From positions 1-38,159 of IMG/VR virus record IMGVR_UViG_3300049846_000658: a stretch of 38,159 nucleotides of DNA; one strand, written 5' to 3'. Position 1 is the stretch's first letter; every line of letters starts with the position of its first letter. This DNA is from a virus. The notes beneath the pieces were generated by a model that saw only the letters and a list, made by a program, of their open reading frames with translations, had not been told where the DNA came from and did not search any database. A program made the translations under genes and the position numbers. Positions 4,613 through 14,270 of this stretch are shown piece by piece.

Positions 4613-5317
4613 ATGTCCACAGAGCTTATCTCAATGGAACAGTTTGTTAAGGCTGTTCCTAATCACATAAGAAAGAACATTAACCAAGAGTTAGTGGATC
4701 TTATCAATCAAAGTTTAGCTGATCCCAATATGGGAGAAATGTTCAGGGAGAATATCCTTGGTTATACCGGGGTAATGAAGGATGGTAGGTTTAAGATAGA
4801 AGACTACGTTAATGCTTGTAAGTATGTAAGCTATAAGCTTATGGGAGATAGCAATGTAGCTGCTTATACCAAGACATTTCCACAGAGGTATCAAGCACTG
4901 GTTAATAACGGTACAAGTGATAAGGATATAGCCAGTTATGTCAGTGCGTATAACAAGAATAAGTTGGTTAATCTGATATTTGAGCAGACACTGATACCAG
5001 TGCATGTTATGAATGCAGATATACATCAGAAAGCTATCAATCATTTGGCTTATTTGATGTTGAATGCCAAGAGTGAGAAAGTACAGAGTGATAGTGCTGC
5101 TAAGTTGGTTGATGCATTGAAAGCACCAGAGGCTACCAAGATTAAGTTGGATATTAGCTTGGCTGAAGGAAGTGTTATTGAGGATTTAAGACAGACAACA
5201 AGACAGTTGGCACAACAGCAAAGAGAGTTGATAGAGAGTGGTGCAATGAGAGTGAAAGATGTTGCACATAGTAAGATTATTGATGACGCAGAATATGTAG
5301 AGATTCGTAATGACTGA
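4613..5317 (+). CDS. terS: Putative terminase small subunit, 234 aa
   Basis: The gene lies directly before and overlaps the large terminase by 8 bases, which is the usual place of the small subunit that recognises phage DNA for packaging. The sequence is helical and charged, with a mid-region common in phage packaging proteins (FPQRYQALVNNGTSDKDIAS, then HQKAINHLAYLMLNAKSEKV) where small subunits oligomerise, and a C-terminal DLRQTTRQLAQQQRELIESG coiled segment. A TAAGGAG site 5 bases before the ATG fixes the start, but it is locked in a hairpin. The assignment rests on position and on sequence character rather than a motif. Confidence 0.75.
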   Translation: MSTELISMEQFVKAVPNHIRKNINQELVDLINQSLADPNMGEMFRENILGYTGVMKDGRFKIEDYVNACKYVSYKLMGDSNVAAYTKTFPQRYQALVNNGTSDKDIASYVSAYNKNKLVNLIFEQTLIPVHVMNADIHQKAINHLAYLMLNAKSEKVQSDSAAKLVDALKAPEATKIKLDISLAEGSVIEDLRQTTRQLAQQQRELIESGAMRVKDVAHSKIIDDAEYVEIRND

Positions 5318-6893
5318 ACCAAAGAAAGTAGATGACTATTTGAATGAGGTATCCTTTGAGGATGATCTTCATTATGTTCCTACTGAATTTGCTTTGGAAT
5401 TTGTGAACTTTATTAAGCTGGTGAATGGAAGTAAGGGAGAGGAGAATAAGACCCCAGTTTTGCATTATAGAATGCTGGATAAACTGGCTAACAAGCAGAA
5501 GAGTATCGCTAACCTTGTTTATCGTGGTGCCGCTAAGACCACGTTGTTAGGTGAATACCTGTTCTTGTATTTGGCAACTTATGGCTCCCTCCCTTACTTC
5601 GGGGAAGTAAGTTTGGCACTGTATGTATCAGATAGTATTGATAACGGTGTTAAGAATATGAGGAAGAACTTGGAGTATAGATGGGAGGATAGTGAGTTCC
5701 TGCAGAAGTATGTTCCCAAGATTAAGTTTACGGATATACGGTGGGAGTTTGAAAACATAGATGGAAAGACTTTTATAGTAAAAGCGTATGGTGCAAAGAC
5801 AGGAGTACGGGGAGCAAAGGAGATGGGGATACGTCCTCAGTTAGCTGTATTGGATGACTTGGTTTCAGATGAAGATGCAAGGTCTCCTACAGTAATAGCG
5901 TCTATAGAAGATACAGTTTACAAAGCAATTAACTTTGCTTTACATCCTACAAGGAGCAAGACTATATGGAGTGGTACTCCCTTTAATGCAAAGGATCCAT
6001 TGTATAAGGCCGTGGAATCTGGAGCATGGGAAGTCAATGTTTATCCTGTATGTGAGAAGTTTCCTTGTGCAAGAGAAGAGTTTAGAGGTGCATGGGAAGA
6101 CAGGCATACTTATGAGTATGTTCTTGAGAATTATGAGAAGGCAGTAAAGACAGGTAAGGTAGATACATTCAACCAAGAGTTAATGCTTCGTATCATGAGT
6201 GATGAAGATAGATTGGTTCTTGATAGTGAGATCAAGTGGTATAAGAGAGGATTGGTTCTGAATAATAAAGGAGCCTTTAACTTCTACATTACTACGGATT
6301 TTGCTACCAGTGAGAGAGAAGGTGCTGACTTTAGCGTAATTTCAGTGTGGGCCTACAATAGTAATGGAGATTGGTTCTGGGTAGATGGTACTTGCAAACG
6401 TCAGTTTATGGATAAAAACATTGACGATTTGTTTAGATTGGTTCAAATGTACCGGCCACAACAGGTAGGGATTGAAGTAACAGGACAACAACAAGGATTT
6501 GTTTCTTGGTTACTGGATCAAATGGCTACAAGGAATAACTTCTTTACGTTGGCAAGCCAGAATAATAATGGGGTTCCTGGTATCAGGCCCAATGCTAATA
6601 AGATGGAAAGATTTAATTTGGTAGTTCCTTGGTTTAAAACTGGGAAAATGTACTTTCCAGAGGAAATGAAATCAGGAAAAGAAATGATTGAGTGTATGGA
6701 TGAGTTAAAACTTGCTACTCCTAAAGGATTTAAAAGTAAACATGATGATTTTATAGACACTATATCCATGCTTATTGCTCTGCATCCTTGGAAACCATCA
6801 CCTAATATAGAAATGAAGAAGGGAGAATCTGATATATGGGAGTATGAAAAGCCAGAAGATACAGGTAAGGGCTTTGACTATTATGTAGTTTGA
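5310..6893 (+). CDS. terL: Terminase large subunit (packaging ATPase/nuclease), 527 aa
   Basis: This motor subunit cuts concatemeric DNA and drives it into the capsid through the portal. The N-terminal ATPase has a variant Walker A, R72-GAAKTT (73-78), a Walker B LAVLDDL (178-184, D182/D183) and a coupling segment near SGTPFNAKDP (221-230). The C-terminal RNase H-like nuclease has the acidic residues expected of the fold: D330 in TTDFA, D340, E389 in GIEV, and D479/D480/D483 in KHDDFIDT. The length is normal for T7/N4-like terminases. ATG 5310 lies inside the end of terS, so translation is coupled. The usual GKS/T loop is replaced by AAKTT. Confidence 0.93.
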   Translation: MTEPKKVDDYLNEVSFEDDLHYVPTEFALEFVNFIKLVNGSKGEENKTPVLHYRMLDKLANKQKSIANLVYRGAAKTTLLGEYLFLYLATYGSLPYFGEVSLALYVSDSIDNGVKNMRKNLEYRWEDSEFLQKYVPKIKFTDIRWEFENIDGKTFIVKAYGAKTGVRGAKEMGIRPQLAVLDDLVSDEDARSPTVIASIEDTVYKAINFALHPTRSKTIWSGTPFNAKDPLYKAVESGAWEVNVYPVCEKFPCAREEFRGAWEDRHTYEYVLENYEKAVKTGKVDTFNQELMLRIMSDEDRLVLDSEIKWYKRGLVLNNKGAFNFYITTDFATSEREGADFSVISVWAYNSNGDWFWVDGTCKRQFMDKNIDDLFRLVQMYRPQQVGIEVTGQQQGFVSWLLDQMATRNNFFTLASQNNNGVPGIRPNANKMERFNLVVPWFKTGKMYFPEEMKSGKEMIECMDELKLATPKGFKSKHDDFIDTISMLIALHPWKPSPNIEMKKGESDIWEYEKPEDTGKGFDYYVV

Positions 6894-6930
6894 GCTAAGA
6901 TAAGTGAAAAGGTCTCCACTACTATAAATT

Positions 6931-7644
6931 ATGAAATTATCTGACCTGTTTGAACAACTCTGTGCTGGAGAATTCCGGCAATTCTACATTGGTGGTGCTG
7001 ATGAAGGTGCTATCCAGCCTGCTAATTATGGGAAAATAGTACCCCATATCAATCTTGCACTAGCAGATCTCTTTAAAAGATTCCCTTTAAAGACTAAAAC
7101 TCAAGTTATTCAGTTGTATGAACACATTCAACTGTATGTTCTTAACCCTAAGTACGCTTTAACGAACGAATCTTCTACAGAATTGTATAAGTACATCATG
7201 GATTCTCCCTATGATCCATTTACAGATGGATCTGAGGTACTGATGATTGAATCTGTGTACGATGAGGAAGGGAAAGAACTGATTCTTAATGATGAATTGG
7301 CTACTTATTCCGTATTTACTCCCACGTATAACTCAATTCAAATACCTTATAACGATGAATACAACGCACTTACTGTACAGTACAGGTGTGGTCACCCTAA
7401 ATTGGTAAGTACTGGTGAAGATGTATTGGATCAAGAGGTAGAAATTACAGCTTCTCATTTATTGGCTGTATTATTGTTTATTGCTGGTAGGTATTTAACT
7501 ACTTTTGGTACAGCAGAGAATACTCAAGCAGGGATAGACTTCATGAATCGGTATGAGATGGAGTGTGTGCGACTAGAATCACTGAATCTTGTTAATAGAG
7601 AAAACACTTCTAATCTTAAATTAGAAGAAAATGACTGGGTGTAA
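6931..7644 (+). CDS. Head-tail adaptor (neck) protein, 237 aa
   Basis: The protein begins MKLSDLFEQL and has a region (VPHINLALADLFKRFPLKTK) typical of the helical adaptor ring of short-tailed phages, with later strands (ALTVQYRCGHPKL, then TASHLLAVLLFIAGRYLTTF and AENTQAGIDFMNRYEMECVR). It is the first gene after terL and directly precedes fibre genes. That is the position of the neck adaptor that docks the tail on the portal in N4-like and related podoviruses. No strong catalytic motif. The assignment is from position, length and general resemblance. An ACTATAAATTATG stretch at about 6919-6931 overlaps its start. Confidence 0.65.
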   Translation: MKLSDLFEQLCAGEFRQFYIGGADEGAIQPANYGKIVPHINLALADLFKRFPLKTKTQVIQLYEHIQLYVLNPKYALTNESSTELYKYIMDSPYDPFTDGSEVLMIESVYDEEGKELILNDELATYSVFTPTYNSIQIPYNDEYNALTVQYRCGHPKLVSTGEDVLDQEVEITASHLLAVLLFIAGRYLTTFGTAENTQAGIDFMNRYEMECVRLESLNLVNRENTSNLKLEENDWV

Positions 7645-7646
7645 AC

Positions 7647-8546
7647 ATGAGTAGAATAGTAAACGATCAAAGAGCTACAACAGCACTGGTAGAACGCTAT
7701 ATCGGTACTGCTTATGACACTGTTAAGCGTGTTGCAGATAACCTTAGTACCTTGCTTGGTCTGCAAGATGACGTAGATGAAGTATTGGGTAGATGGCTTG
7801 GAGAACAAGCAAGCAATCCAACACAACGTACTAATGGTGATCCTCTTCAATCTGGAGATCAGTACTACAATACTACTGTAGATAGCTTCAGAATCTACAT
7901 TGATGATGAATGGCAAGACTGGAAGAACTTGGTTCGTAGACTTCCACCAGAGACAAAGAATCTTACAGCAGGACAATTAGAAGTAACCTTTGTTAATAAT
8001 GTAAATTATGGTTCTTTATTTGTATCCGGCTCTAATGTAGATAGAGGCAGGTTACTTAAAGATGTTGATTACACTCTTTCTACAGATGGTTTAACTGTTA
8101 CTCTTACTGAGAGTTATCCTGCGAATAGTAAACTTACGTTTGTTGGTGCTGAGTACGATGTAGTTGGTGCTAGTGATTATGATGTAGCACAAGATGCACG
8201 TTTAGATGCTCTTGAAGCAGACAGTAATGCTGGTTGTTCATTGCAAGTACGCAATGGTACTGGTGGAGGTGTACTGGTTACTGCAGCAAGTATGCATGTC
8301 AGGCACATTGTTCATGTAACTGGTGCGGGTGCAAGAAGTATTCAGATACCTACTAGTATTATCACTGATGGAACTAAGGTTTATGAGATTACTGTTAAAG
8401 ATTCTGTTGGTAATGCAAGCGGTGGAAACATTGTTATTACTGGTGAAGGCAGTGAAGATATTGATAATGGGGCAGATTATACGTTGGATACAGATTATCA
8501 GTCAGTGACCTTCTATACCTACAATAGTAAATTGTGGATTAAGTAA
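7647..8546 (+). CDS. Tail fibre N-terminal/anchor-type protein, 299 aa
   Basis: Residues about 1-95 include a helical region with LSTLLGLQDDVDEVLGRWLG and the GDPLQSGDQYYNT motif (about 63-76), followed by a YIDDEWQDWKN-type strand. This module recurs near the start of many phage fibre proteins and is often the virion-binding part. The remainder is Gly/Thr/Val-rich beta structure. The stop is 1 base before the next ATG. It is probably a fibre anchor or a receptor-binding protein of the tail. Receptor unknown. Confidence 0.7.
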   Translation: MSRIVNDQRATTALVERYIGTAYDTVKRVADNLSTLLGLQDDVDEVLGRWLGEQASNPTQRTNGDPLQSGDQYYNTTVDSFRIYIDDEWQDWKNLVRRLPPETKNLTAGQLEVTFVNNVNYGSLFVSGSNVDRGRLLKDVDYTLSTDGLTVTLTESYPANSKLTFVGAEYDVVGASDYDVAQDARLDALEADSNAGCSLQVRNGTGGGVLVTAASMHVRHIVHVTGAGARSIQIPTSIITDGTKVYEITVKDSVGNASGGNIVITGEGSEDIDNGADYTLDTDYQSVTFYTYNSKLWIK

Positions 8547-8547
8547 T

Positions 8548-10020
8548 ATGGCTTTTGAGAATCAAGATAGTAGGTTAGACGCAGTAGAAGCGGATATAGT
8601 TGCTTTACAAGCTGATGTAGCTGGTAAGCAAAATACGCTGTCTGACGCTAATATAAAAACCAAATATGAAAACAATGCAGATACAAATGCATTTACTGAT
8701 GCTCTTAAAACAAAGTTAAATGGAATAGAAGCAGGGGCTACTGCTGATCAAAGTAATGCTGAAATTGAGACTGCTTATAATGCTCAAGTTAGTGAAGCTA
8801 CTCAGGATGAAGCAGAAGCTGGTACATCTTCTACTGTAAGAAGATGGACTGCAGAACGTATTAAACAGTTAGTAGCAGCCTTTACTCATAGCGGTGATGT
8901 GATAGGAAGTACTACTCTTACAATTGCCAATAATGCAGTAACTACAGCTAAAGTTAATAATGATGCTATAACCAATGCCAAATTAGCTAATGTAGCTACA
9001 GCAACAATTAAAGGTAGAAGTACTGCAGGAACAGGAGATCCTGAAGATCTTACTGCAGCACAAGTAAGAACAATTATTAATGTTGCAGATGGTGCACAAG
9101 TAAATCCTTCAATAGTTTCAAAAGCAGATGCAGAAGCAGGTGCTAGTATTACTGTTTATAGTTGGACTCCACAAAGAGTTAAACAAGCTATTGATGCTTT
9201 GGCCCCTACATTAAGTATTGGTGCTGGTAGTATAGAAACAAGTCATTTAGCAAATGACAGTGTAGAGAATAATAAATTAGCGGATATGGTGGCTAATAGG
9301 ATAAAAGGAAGAATAACTTCTGATGGAAATCCACAAGATTTAACAGCAGCTCAAGTCCTTACTATATTAGGTCTTACAGGACACGGTACTCATACAGGTG
9401 ATGTTACTGGATCAACTACATTAACTATTGCAAATAATGCAGTAACAGTAGGTAAGATAGCTGCGAATGCAGTCACTACTGCTAAGATTAATCCAGGTGC
9501 TGTAGATAATACGGTACTTAGTAACATGACCAACTTTACTATTAAGGGAAGACACACTGCTGGCACTGGTGATCCTGAAGATTTAACACCTGCACAAGCT
9601 AGAGAAGTTATTGGTGCTCAAAGAAGTATCCATTTTAACTATGCCACTGCTACTACAGATTATATTGAGTACACTAACTCTACTAACTCATATACAAAAG
9701 TATGCTCGTTTATATTTGAAGGCACAGATTTTTATGGCTCTGAACCAACAAGTATTAAGTTATTAGTTAGTGCTTCTGCTTCTGGCGGTGGTAGAGGTTA
9801 TAGATGGAGAATTGTAGATAATAATAGTAGCTTGGTTATTGATGGGCCTGAAGATCAAGATCCTCAGTCTACCAGTTATACTATTATTACTTTCTCTTCT
9901 CCAGCTAATATAGATACCTCTGCTGCTATATGGGAATTACAAGTAGCTGACTTAGTTGGTGGGAGTATTGTAGCTCACACAGATAATCCAAGATTACACT
10001 CAATATCCATACTGTTTTAA
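8548..10020 (+). CDS. Tail fibre with repeated beta motifs, 490 aa
   Basis: The start (MAFENQDSRLDAVEADIVAL) is a short coiled-coil, followed by an Ala/Asp/Thr-rich shaft. Three related repeats are visible: IKGRSTAGTGDPEDLTAAQV, IKGRITSDGNPQDLTAAQV and IKGRHTAGTGDPEDLTPAQA. There are also two copies of a GDVxGSTTLTIANNAVT segment and two QDEAEAG/ADAEAGAS-type units with VxxWTxxRxKQ. Repeats of this kind form trimeric fibre shafts. The C-terminal 130 residues (from about HFNYATATTDY) are a distinct globular domain that probably makes host contact. The gene is separated by 1 base from its upstream neighbour. Confidence 0.8.
   Translation: MAFENQDSRLDAVEADIVALQADVAGKQNTLSDANIKTKYENNADTNAFTDALKTKLNGIEAGATADQSNAEIETAYNAQVSEATQDEAEAGTSSTVRRWTAERIKQLVAAFTHSGDVIGSTTLTIANNAVTTAKVNNDAITNAKLANVATATIKGRSTAGTGDPEDLTAAQVRTIINVADGAQVNPSIVSKADAEAGASITVYSWTPQRVKQAIDALAPTLSIGAGSIETSHLANDSVENNKLADMVANRIKGRITSDGNPQDLTAAQVLTILGLTGHGTHTGDVTGSTTLTIANNAVTVGKIAANAVTTAKINPGAVDNTVLSNMTNFTIKGRHTAGTGDPEDLTPAQAREVIGAQRSIHFNYATATTDYIEYTNSTNSYTKVCSFIFEGTDFYGSEPTSIKLLVSASASGGGRGYRWRIVDNNSSLVIDGPEDQDPQSTSYTIITFSSPANIDTSAAIWELQVADLVGGSIVAHTDNPRLHSISILF
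9004..9602 (+). repeat. Three diverged repeats in the fibre shaft
   Basis: Units starting at about 9004, 9301 and 9538 each encode the IKGR...DLT-AAQ or PAQ motif. The first and third are closest in protein sequence but differ at many synonymous positions. That means old duplications kept by selection on the protein, not a recent tandem copy. The GDV...TLTIANNAVT unit at about 8893-8943 is repeated near 9398-9448. Confidence 0.7.
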
Positions 10021-10029
10021 GGTAATGCT

Positions 10030-10299
10030 ATGAAAGACTCAAAAGAAATTCCTATTACTAATGCTGTCCCTCTTACTTATCCCAGTACTGGAAAGTTGGA
10101 TCCATTTGAGAAAGTTCACATCTCTCATGATGTAACCAATGTTTCATTGGAGTTTGACTATGGTCTTGGGTACAACGAGACTGCTATTGTACAAACAAAT
10201 GAAGAAGTAACTTACCTTGCACCTGGAGTAGAGAAGATTAAAGTAACTCCTACTGGTTCAGGTAGTATCAGGTTTAAACATTACGGAGACATAGAATGA
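10030..10299 (+). CDS. Small structural or chaperone-like protein, 89 aa
   Basis: Short beta-rich protein (TNAVPLTYPSTGKLDPFEKV, then VSLEFDYGLGYN) with no cysteine and no membrane segment. A TAAGGTAATGCT site precedes ATG 10030, and the stop overlaps the next gene as ATGA (10296-10299). No family is recognised. It lies between fibre genes, so it could be a fibre-associated tip protein or chaperone. This is from context only. Confidence 0.6.
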   Translation: MKDSKEIPITNAVPLTYPSTGKLDPFEKVHISHDVTNVSLEFDYGLGYNETAIVQTNEEVTYLAPGVEKIKVTPTGSGSIRFKHYGDIE

Positions 10300-11219
10300 G
10301 TGCTAATTCAGGTTCAGGTATTTTAAGTATTAAACGCATTAGAGAGTTAATCACTTCTGCTATTAGTAATAAAGCAGATTTAGTAAATGGTTTAGTACCT
10401 GCTAATCAACTTCCTCCTTCAAGTGGATTATCAAATACAGAATATACACCGACACCTACTATTGCAGGATTGTGGTTTACTACTGAAACCAACTCAGCAA
10501 GCAATGGTACTATAAATGGTGTAGGTGTTAGTGCTACAGGACAAAATGGATATGCAGTAGGATCTGATGATAATTTTGTAGTAAGTACTACTAATCAGTA
10601 CGCAGAGTTTTCTATTACTTCTTTAGTTAATAACCAATATGTAATGATTGGTTTTCTGGATGGTGACCCGCAAGGTGAAGATACTTTCCCACCTGAATGT
10701 GTTTATGGTGTTTACATAGTTAATGTTGCCGGTACTTATAAGTACCAAGTAGGACAATTAGTAGGTGGAGGAGAAGTTACTCCAGATCCTGCAGAAACAT
10801 TCACTGGTTATACAACTGGAGATAAACTTACGGTTGAGTTTAAAGACAATGGTGCTGGAAAAGGAGTTATTCGTTTAAGGAAAAATGGCACTATTGTAAA
10901 TACTCATACTACATCTGCAGATATTACTTCTGGTACAGATGCTCCAGTAAGGTTTGGAATGTATGTAACAGGTGCCAATGATGTTACGTGTACCCTTTCT
11001 CAAACCCCTACATATACTGTAGCCAACTCTACTTATTATCGTGGAGCAGGTGGTAATGTTGTAGTAGAGAATAGTGATATTCCTGCAGATTCAGAATTAA
11101 AAGGACTTATAGTATCTGGACTGTCTAGTTCAGTTTATTTAGAAAATGGTTCACAAATAGACAATGGTAATATTATTTGGATTGATTCAAATAATCTTCC
11201 TGTTGCTGTAAGTCGTTAA
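10296..11219 (+). CDS. Putative receptor-binding protein with lectin/SPRY-like domain, 307 aa
   Basis: The first about 50 residues (SIKRIRELITSAISNKADLV, then NGLVPANQLPPSS) match the helical linker of phage fibre proteins, where NG-x-VPA-x-QLPP marks a shaft boundary. Residues about 55-245 are a beta-sandwich with a pattern seen in SPRY/concanavalin-type domains (YAEFSITSLVNNQYVMIGFL, then TGDKLTVEFKDNG and GVIRLRKNGT). It probably binds a host glycan or protein. ATG overlaps the stop of the 89-aa gene. Family assignment is by appearance. Confidence 0.6.
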   Translation: MSANSGSGILSIKRIRELITSAISNKADLVNGLVPANQLPPSSGLSNTEYTPTPTIAGLWFTTETNSASNGTINGVGVSATGQNGYAVGSDDNFVVSTTNQYAEFSITSLVNNQYVMIGFLDGDPQGEDTFPPECVYGVYIVNVAGTYKYQVGQLVGGGEVTPDPAETFTGYTTGDKLTVEFKDNGAGKGVIRLRKNGTIVNTHTTSADITSGTDAPVRFGMYVTGANDVTCTLSQTPTYTVANSTYYRGAGGNVVVENSDIPADSELKGLIVSGLSSSVYLENGSQIDNGNIIWIDSNNLPVAVSR

Positions 11220-11248
11220 TAACATAATAGCCCAAAAGGTAACTAAAA

Positions 11249-12130
11249 ATGCTAACTCGTAAATTTGTTCGTGATTCAATTGGTCATCTTCCTTATGTGA
11301 AGAATACTCTTGCTCAGATTCTGGATAAGTATCCAGCTCTTAGTAATGAAGGTTTGGTTGTACAAGTAACAAATCTTAATGATGCTTTGTTCGTAGCTAG
11401 AGATGGTTACTATAGACCTCTTAATGGTTCTGCTTGTATTTACAAGAATAAGTATCCTGCTTTTCTTGCCCCTTCAGGAACTATCGAAGCAGATGATGAA
11501 AAGATTACTTTGGGTACTGCCTTACCAATTAACTTTGTTAATGGTGTCTGGTTGTATATGGATCCGTCAGGTACTCCTAATCTGACAGAAGGATGGGTAT
11601 GGGCTGATATGGAGAGTACTACTGTTGGTACTCTTTATGCAGACAGTAATACTTTACTTTCTACTATTAATAACTCTCCTTCTACAACTCCTTTGGCCTT
11701 TACAGTAGACGGTACATTTACTGGTTTTACTACTGCTAAAACAGCAGTGTCTTTTACTATTCCTGCTTATGCACTAGCAGATAGGGGTACTTTAGAAGTA
11801 AGAGCTGTTATTGTAAGAGGAGAAGATAATCCTGCAGCCACTGCTAACTGTACAATTACATTTGATGGTACAACTATTAGTACTGTAGACCTGAAGCATA
11901 CTGCTTCACTTGAGCCTACTGGTTATATTCACTCTTTAGTAAAAAATAGTGGTACTTCAAGGCAAATGCTTTTACCTACAGGATTAACAGGATTTGGTGC
12001 ATCTACTACTTCCGTTACACAACTAGCTAGAGATACTGCTACTGATCTTACTTTTGCAGTGACTTTAGATACTGGTAATGCTGCAGATACTGTAGGTATT
12101 ATGAGTTTAGAAGTATTTATTCACGAGTAA
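11249..12130 (+). CDS. Tail or fibre-associated structural protein, 293 aa
   Basis: The N-terminus (LTRKFVRDSIGHLPYVKNTL) looks helical and anchoring, followed by a jelly-roll-like beta region rich in Thr/Gly/Asp, ending DTVGIMSLEVFIHE. It contains no lyase or peptidase motif. The upstream AAAAGGTAACTAAAA serves as ribosome site. It sits between the lectin-like protein and the tailspike, consistent with a minor receptor-binding or tail component. Confidence 0.6.
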   Translation: MLTRKFVRDSIGHLPYVKNTLAQILDKYPALSNEGLVVQVTNLNDALFVARDGYYRPLNGSACIYKNKYPAFLAPSGTIEADDEKITLGTALPINFVNGVWLYMDPSGTPNLTEGWVWADMESTTVGTLYADSNTLLSTINNSPSTTPLAFTVDGTFTGFTTAKTAVSFTIPAYALADRGTLEVRAVIVRGEDNPAATANCTITFDGTTISTVDLKHTASLEPTGYIHSLVKNSGTSRQMLLPTGLTGFGASTTSVTQLARDTATDLTFAVTLDTGNAADTVGIMSLEVFIHE

Positions 12131-12158
12131 TAAGTAAATTAACCAAGAGTAGAGATAA

Positions 12159-14255
12159 ATGACTGAATACGTTAAGAAAATTGCTTATGTGTTAGATACA
12201 CCAGGATCTACTACAGAGCAAAATAAACTTAAGACTTCTAATGTGTATAAAAATCTTGCAGAAGCAGTAGCAGATACCACATTAGAAACAGGAATGTTTG
12301 TAACTACTCTTGGTTATTATGAAGAAGGTGATGGTGGAGGAGGTATTTATAAAGCTGTAAATTCTAATCCTTCCTATACTTCAAATGTAAACAAAAAAAC
12401 AGATGCCACAAGTGATACTTGGTTAAAGCTACTGCATAATGGAACAGTAAATATTAGGCAAGCAGGGGCCAAAGGAGATGGGCTTGGTTCTTTAAGTTCT
12501 ACAAGTGGTACTGATGATACTGATGCCATTCAACAAGTATTGGATATGGCAATAGATGGGGTTATCTCTACAGTAGAAATTCCTCCTGGTGTTTTTAATT
12601 TTACACAGCTTAAGTGTTATGATCCTGTAGTACATGATGGTACAAGAGGAAACTTTGCTATTGTAGGAGCAAATCATGTTAATGATTACGCTCTAATTTT
12701 TAATTATACAAATGACGGTAGTATTCTTAAATGTATTGAAGATTTTGCAGATCCAGCTTTTGATATAAATGCTGCTATAGTTACTGGAACTGATGCTGGT
12801 GATGTTTACGATGTTGACTATGTTATTAGGGGTGTAGTTATAAAAAATCTCAGTATTATAGGCAGAGCAAAAAAACTTATTAGTGCTGACTATACAAATG
12901 ATTGTTTATTTGAAAACCTGACTATCATTAATAACCCTACTAATGTAGCAGCTACTTCTAATCATGCAGTTATTGTAAGTGGTGGGTATAACACTACTTG
13001 GAAGAATATTTCTGTAATGGGTAGTAGGGTCATTAACTCTGTTGATGTTCCCGGTACATACCCTATGGCGGATAACTCTTATGGGTTTTCTATTACAACA
13101 AACCAAAGTGTAGGCGGTGGTTTAATAGTAGATGGTTTGGATATTAGAGGATTTAATACTGGATTATTTATTTCTCATCTTGCAAATGTAACAGACGCAG
13201 AAAGTTATTCTGGATTAGAGAATGCATGGTTTAATAAAGTAAACTGTACCCTTAATAGAACAAATCTAAGTATTGGTAAATATGAAACCAATATGACTAA
13301 TAGGACAATGACGTATGGAGATGCTACTACTGTAGATGGTAAAGGACTTATTATAATCCCGTTTGAAAACTCCTATTTCACAACTCCTTATGATACTACA
13401 GGATACAATATTGAACTGCAGCATAATGCATCTGTTAGATTCTTAAGATGTACTTTTACTGATTATGCTGGTAATGATCAGACTATGATTAATGTTGCTA
13501 ATGAATATGCGTTTAGTGGGGAAATTATTAAAAGATCCTCAGAAGGTGGAGTAATTCAAATAGAAGATTCTTTTGTAAGATTTCATGCAGATCAAAAATT
13601 TATTTATTTGAGTTCAGACAAATCTTATTACAGAGTTTCCTTACAAAGGATAAATGGATTAACTACCTTAAACTCTACTACAGGATTAGTTAAAGTAAAT
13701 GATACAACTGCTTTCCGTGGTAGAGTCCTTCTTAAGGATATAAATTTCCAAGGAATAACAGACGTATCCCATGCAAATATGGTTAAGTTTTATTGCCAAG
13801 ATAATTCTGGAGGAGCTGCACTTAAATTTGTAGACAGTGATTCCTCTGTTCCTTGGATGTTAGATAATGTAATTACTACGGGTACAATATCCTTTGCTAA
13901 TCGCCCTTACTTACCTAAATATTTACGTGTAGATCTTAGTGGAGGAAACGTAACTGTTACTCTACCATCTGGATTATCTTTATATACTTCTGCCACAACA
14001 GAACAAACAGTAACAGATCTTTATAAGCCTACTTATGTGTATGTTAAGGCTGCTACTAACAACCTAATATTTTCTTTGCCAGAGAATACTAAAACCCAGA
14101 TAGCACAACATATTAGCAATGCTGCTCCAGTTGCTGAAGGTAATGGCCCAATAACTATTACTGCTCCTGATGTTGGGAATATTTTTGAACTTACTCCTGT
14201 ACATGGAGCTAATTCAAAACTGACTTGGATAATCAGACATTTTGTAGTCTCTTAA
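12159..14255 (+). CDS. Tailspike with pectate-lyase-type beta-helix, 698 aa
   Basis: Residues about 28-70 form a typical tailspike N-terminal module (YKNLAEAVADTTLETGMFV, then TLGYYEEGDGGGGIY). From about 96 the Pectate_lyase_3 entrance follows: VNIRQAGAKGDG and TDDTDAIQQVLD. About 350 residues of parallel beta-helix repeats come next, and then a beta-rich C-terminal domain. Such spikes depolymerise host capsule or O-antigen. The catalytic residues cannot be assigned by eye, and pectate itself is not implied as the substrate. It is the first of two beta-helix spikes in this window. Confidence 0.82.
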   Translation: MTEYVKKIAYVLDTPGSTTEQNKLKTSNVYKNLAEAVADTTLETGMFVTTLGYYEEGDGGGGIYKAVNSNPSYTSNVNKKTDATSDTWLKLLHNGTVNIRQAGAKGDGLGSLSSTSGTDDTDAIQQVLDMAIDGVISTVEIPPGVFNFTQLKCYDPVVHDGTRGNFAIVGANHVNDYALIFNYTNDGSILKCIEDFADPAFDINAAIVTGTDAGDVYDVDYVIRGVVIKNLSIIGRAKKLISADYTNDCLFENLTIINNPTNVAATSNHAVIVSGGYNTTWKNISVMGSRVINSVDVPGTYPMADNSYGFSITTNQSVGGGLIVDGLDIRGFNTGLFISHLANVTDAESYSGLENAWFNKVNCTLNRTNLSIGKYETNMTNRTMTYGDATTVDGKGLIIIPFENSYFTTPYDTTGYNIELQHNASVRFLRCTFTDYAGNDQTMINVANEYAFSGEIIKRSSEGGVIQIEDSFVRFHADQKFIYLSSDKSYYRVSLQRINGLTTLNSTTGLVKVNDTTAFRGRVLLKDINFQGITDVSHANMVKFYCQDNSGGAALKFVDSDSSVPWMLDNVITTGTISFANRPYLPKYLRVDLSGGNVTVTLPSGLSLYTSATTEQTVTDLYKPTYVYVKAATNNLIFSLPENTKTQIAQHISNAAPVAEGNGPITITAPDVGNIFELTPVHGANSKLTWIIRHFVVS

Positions 14256-14270
14256 TTTTAGGTAACTAAT

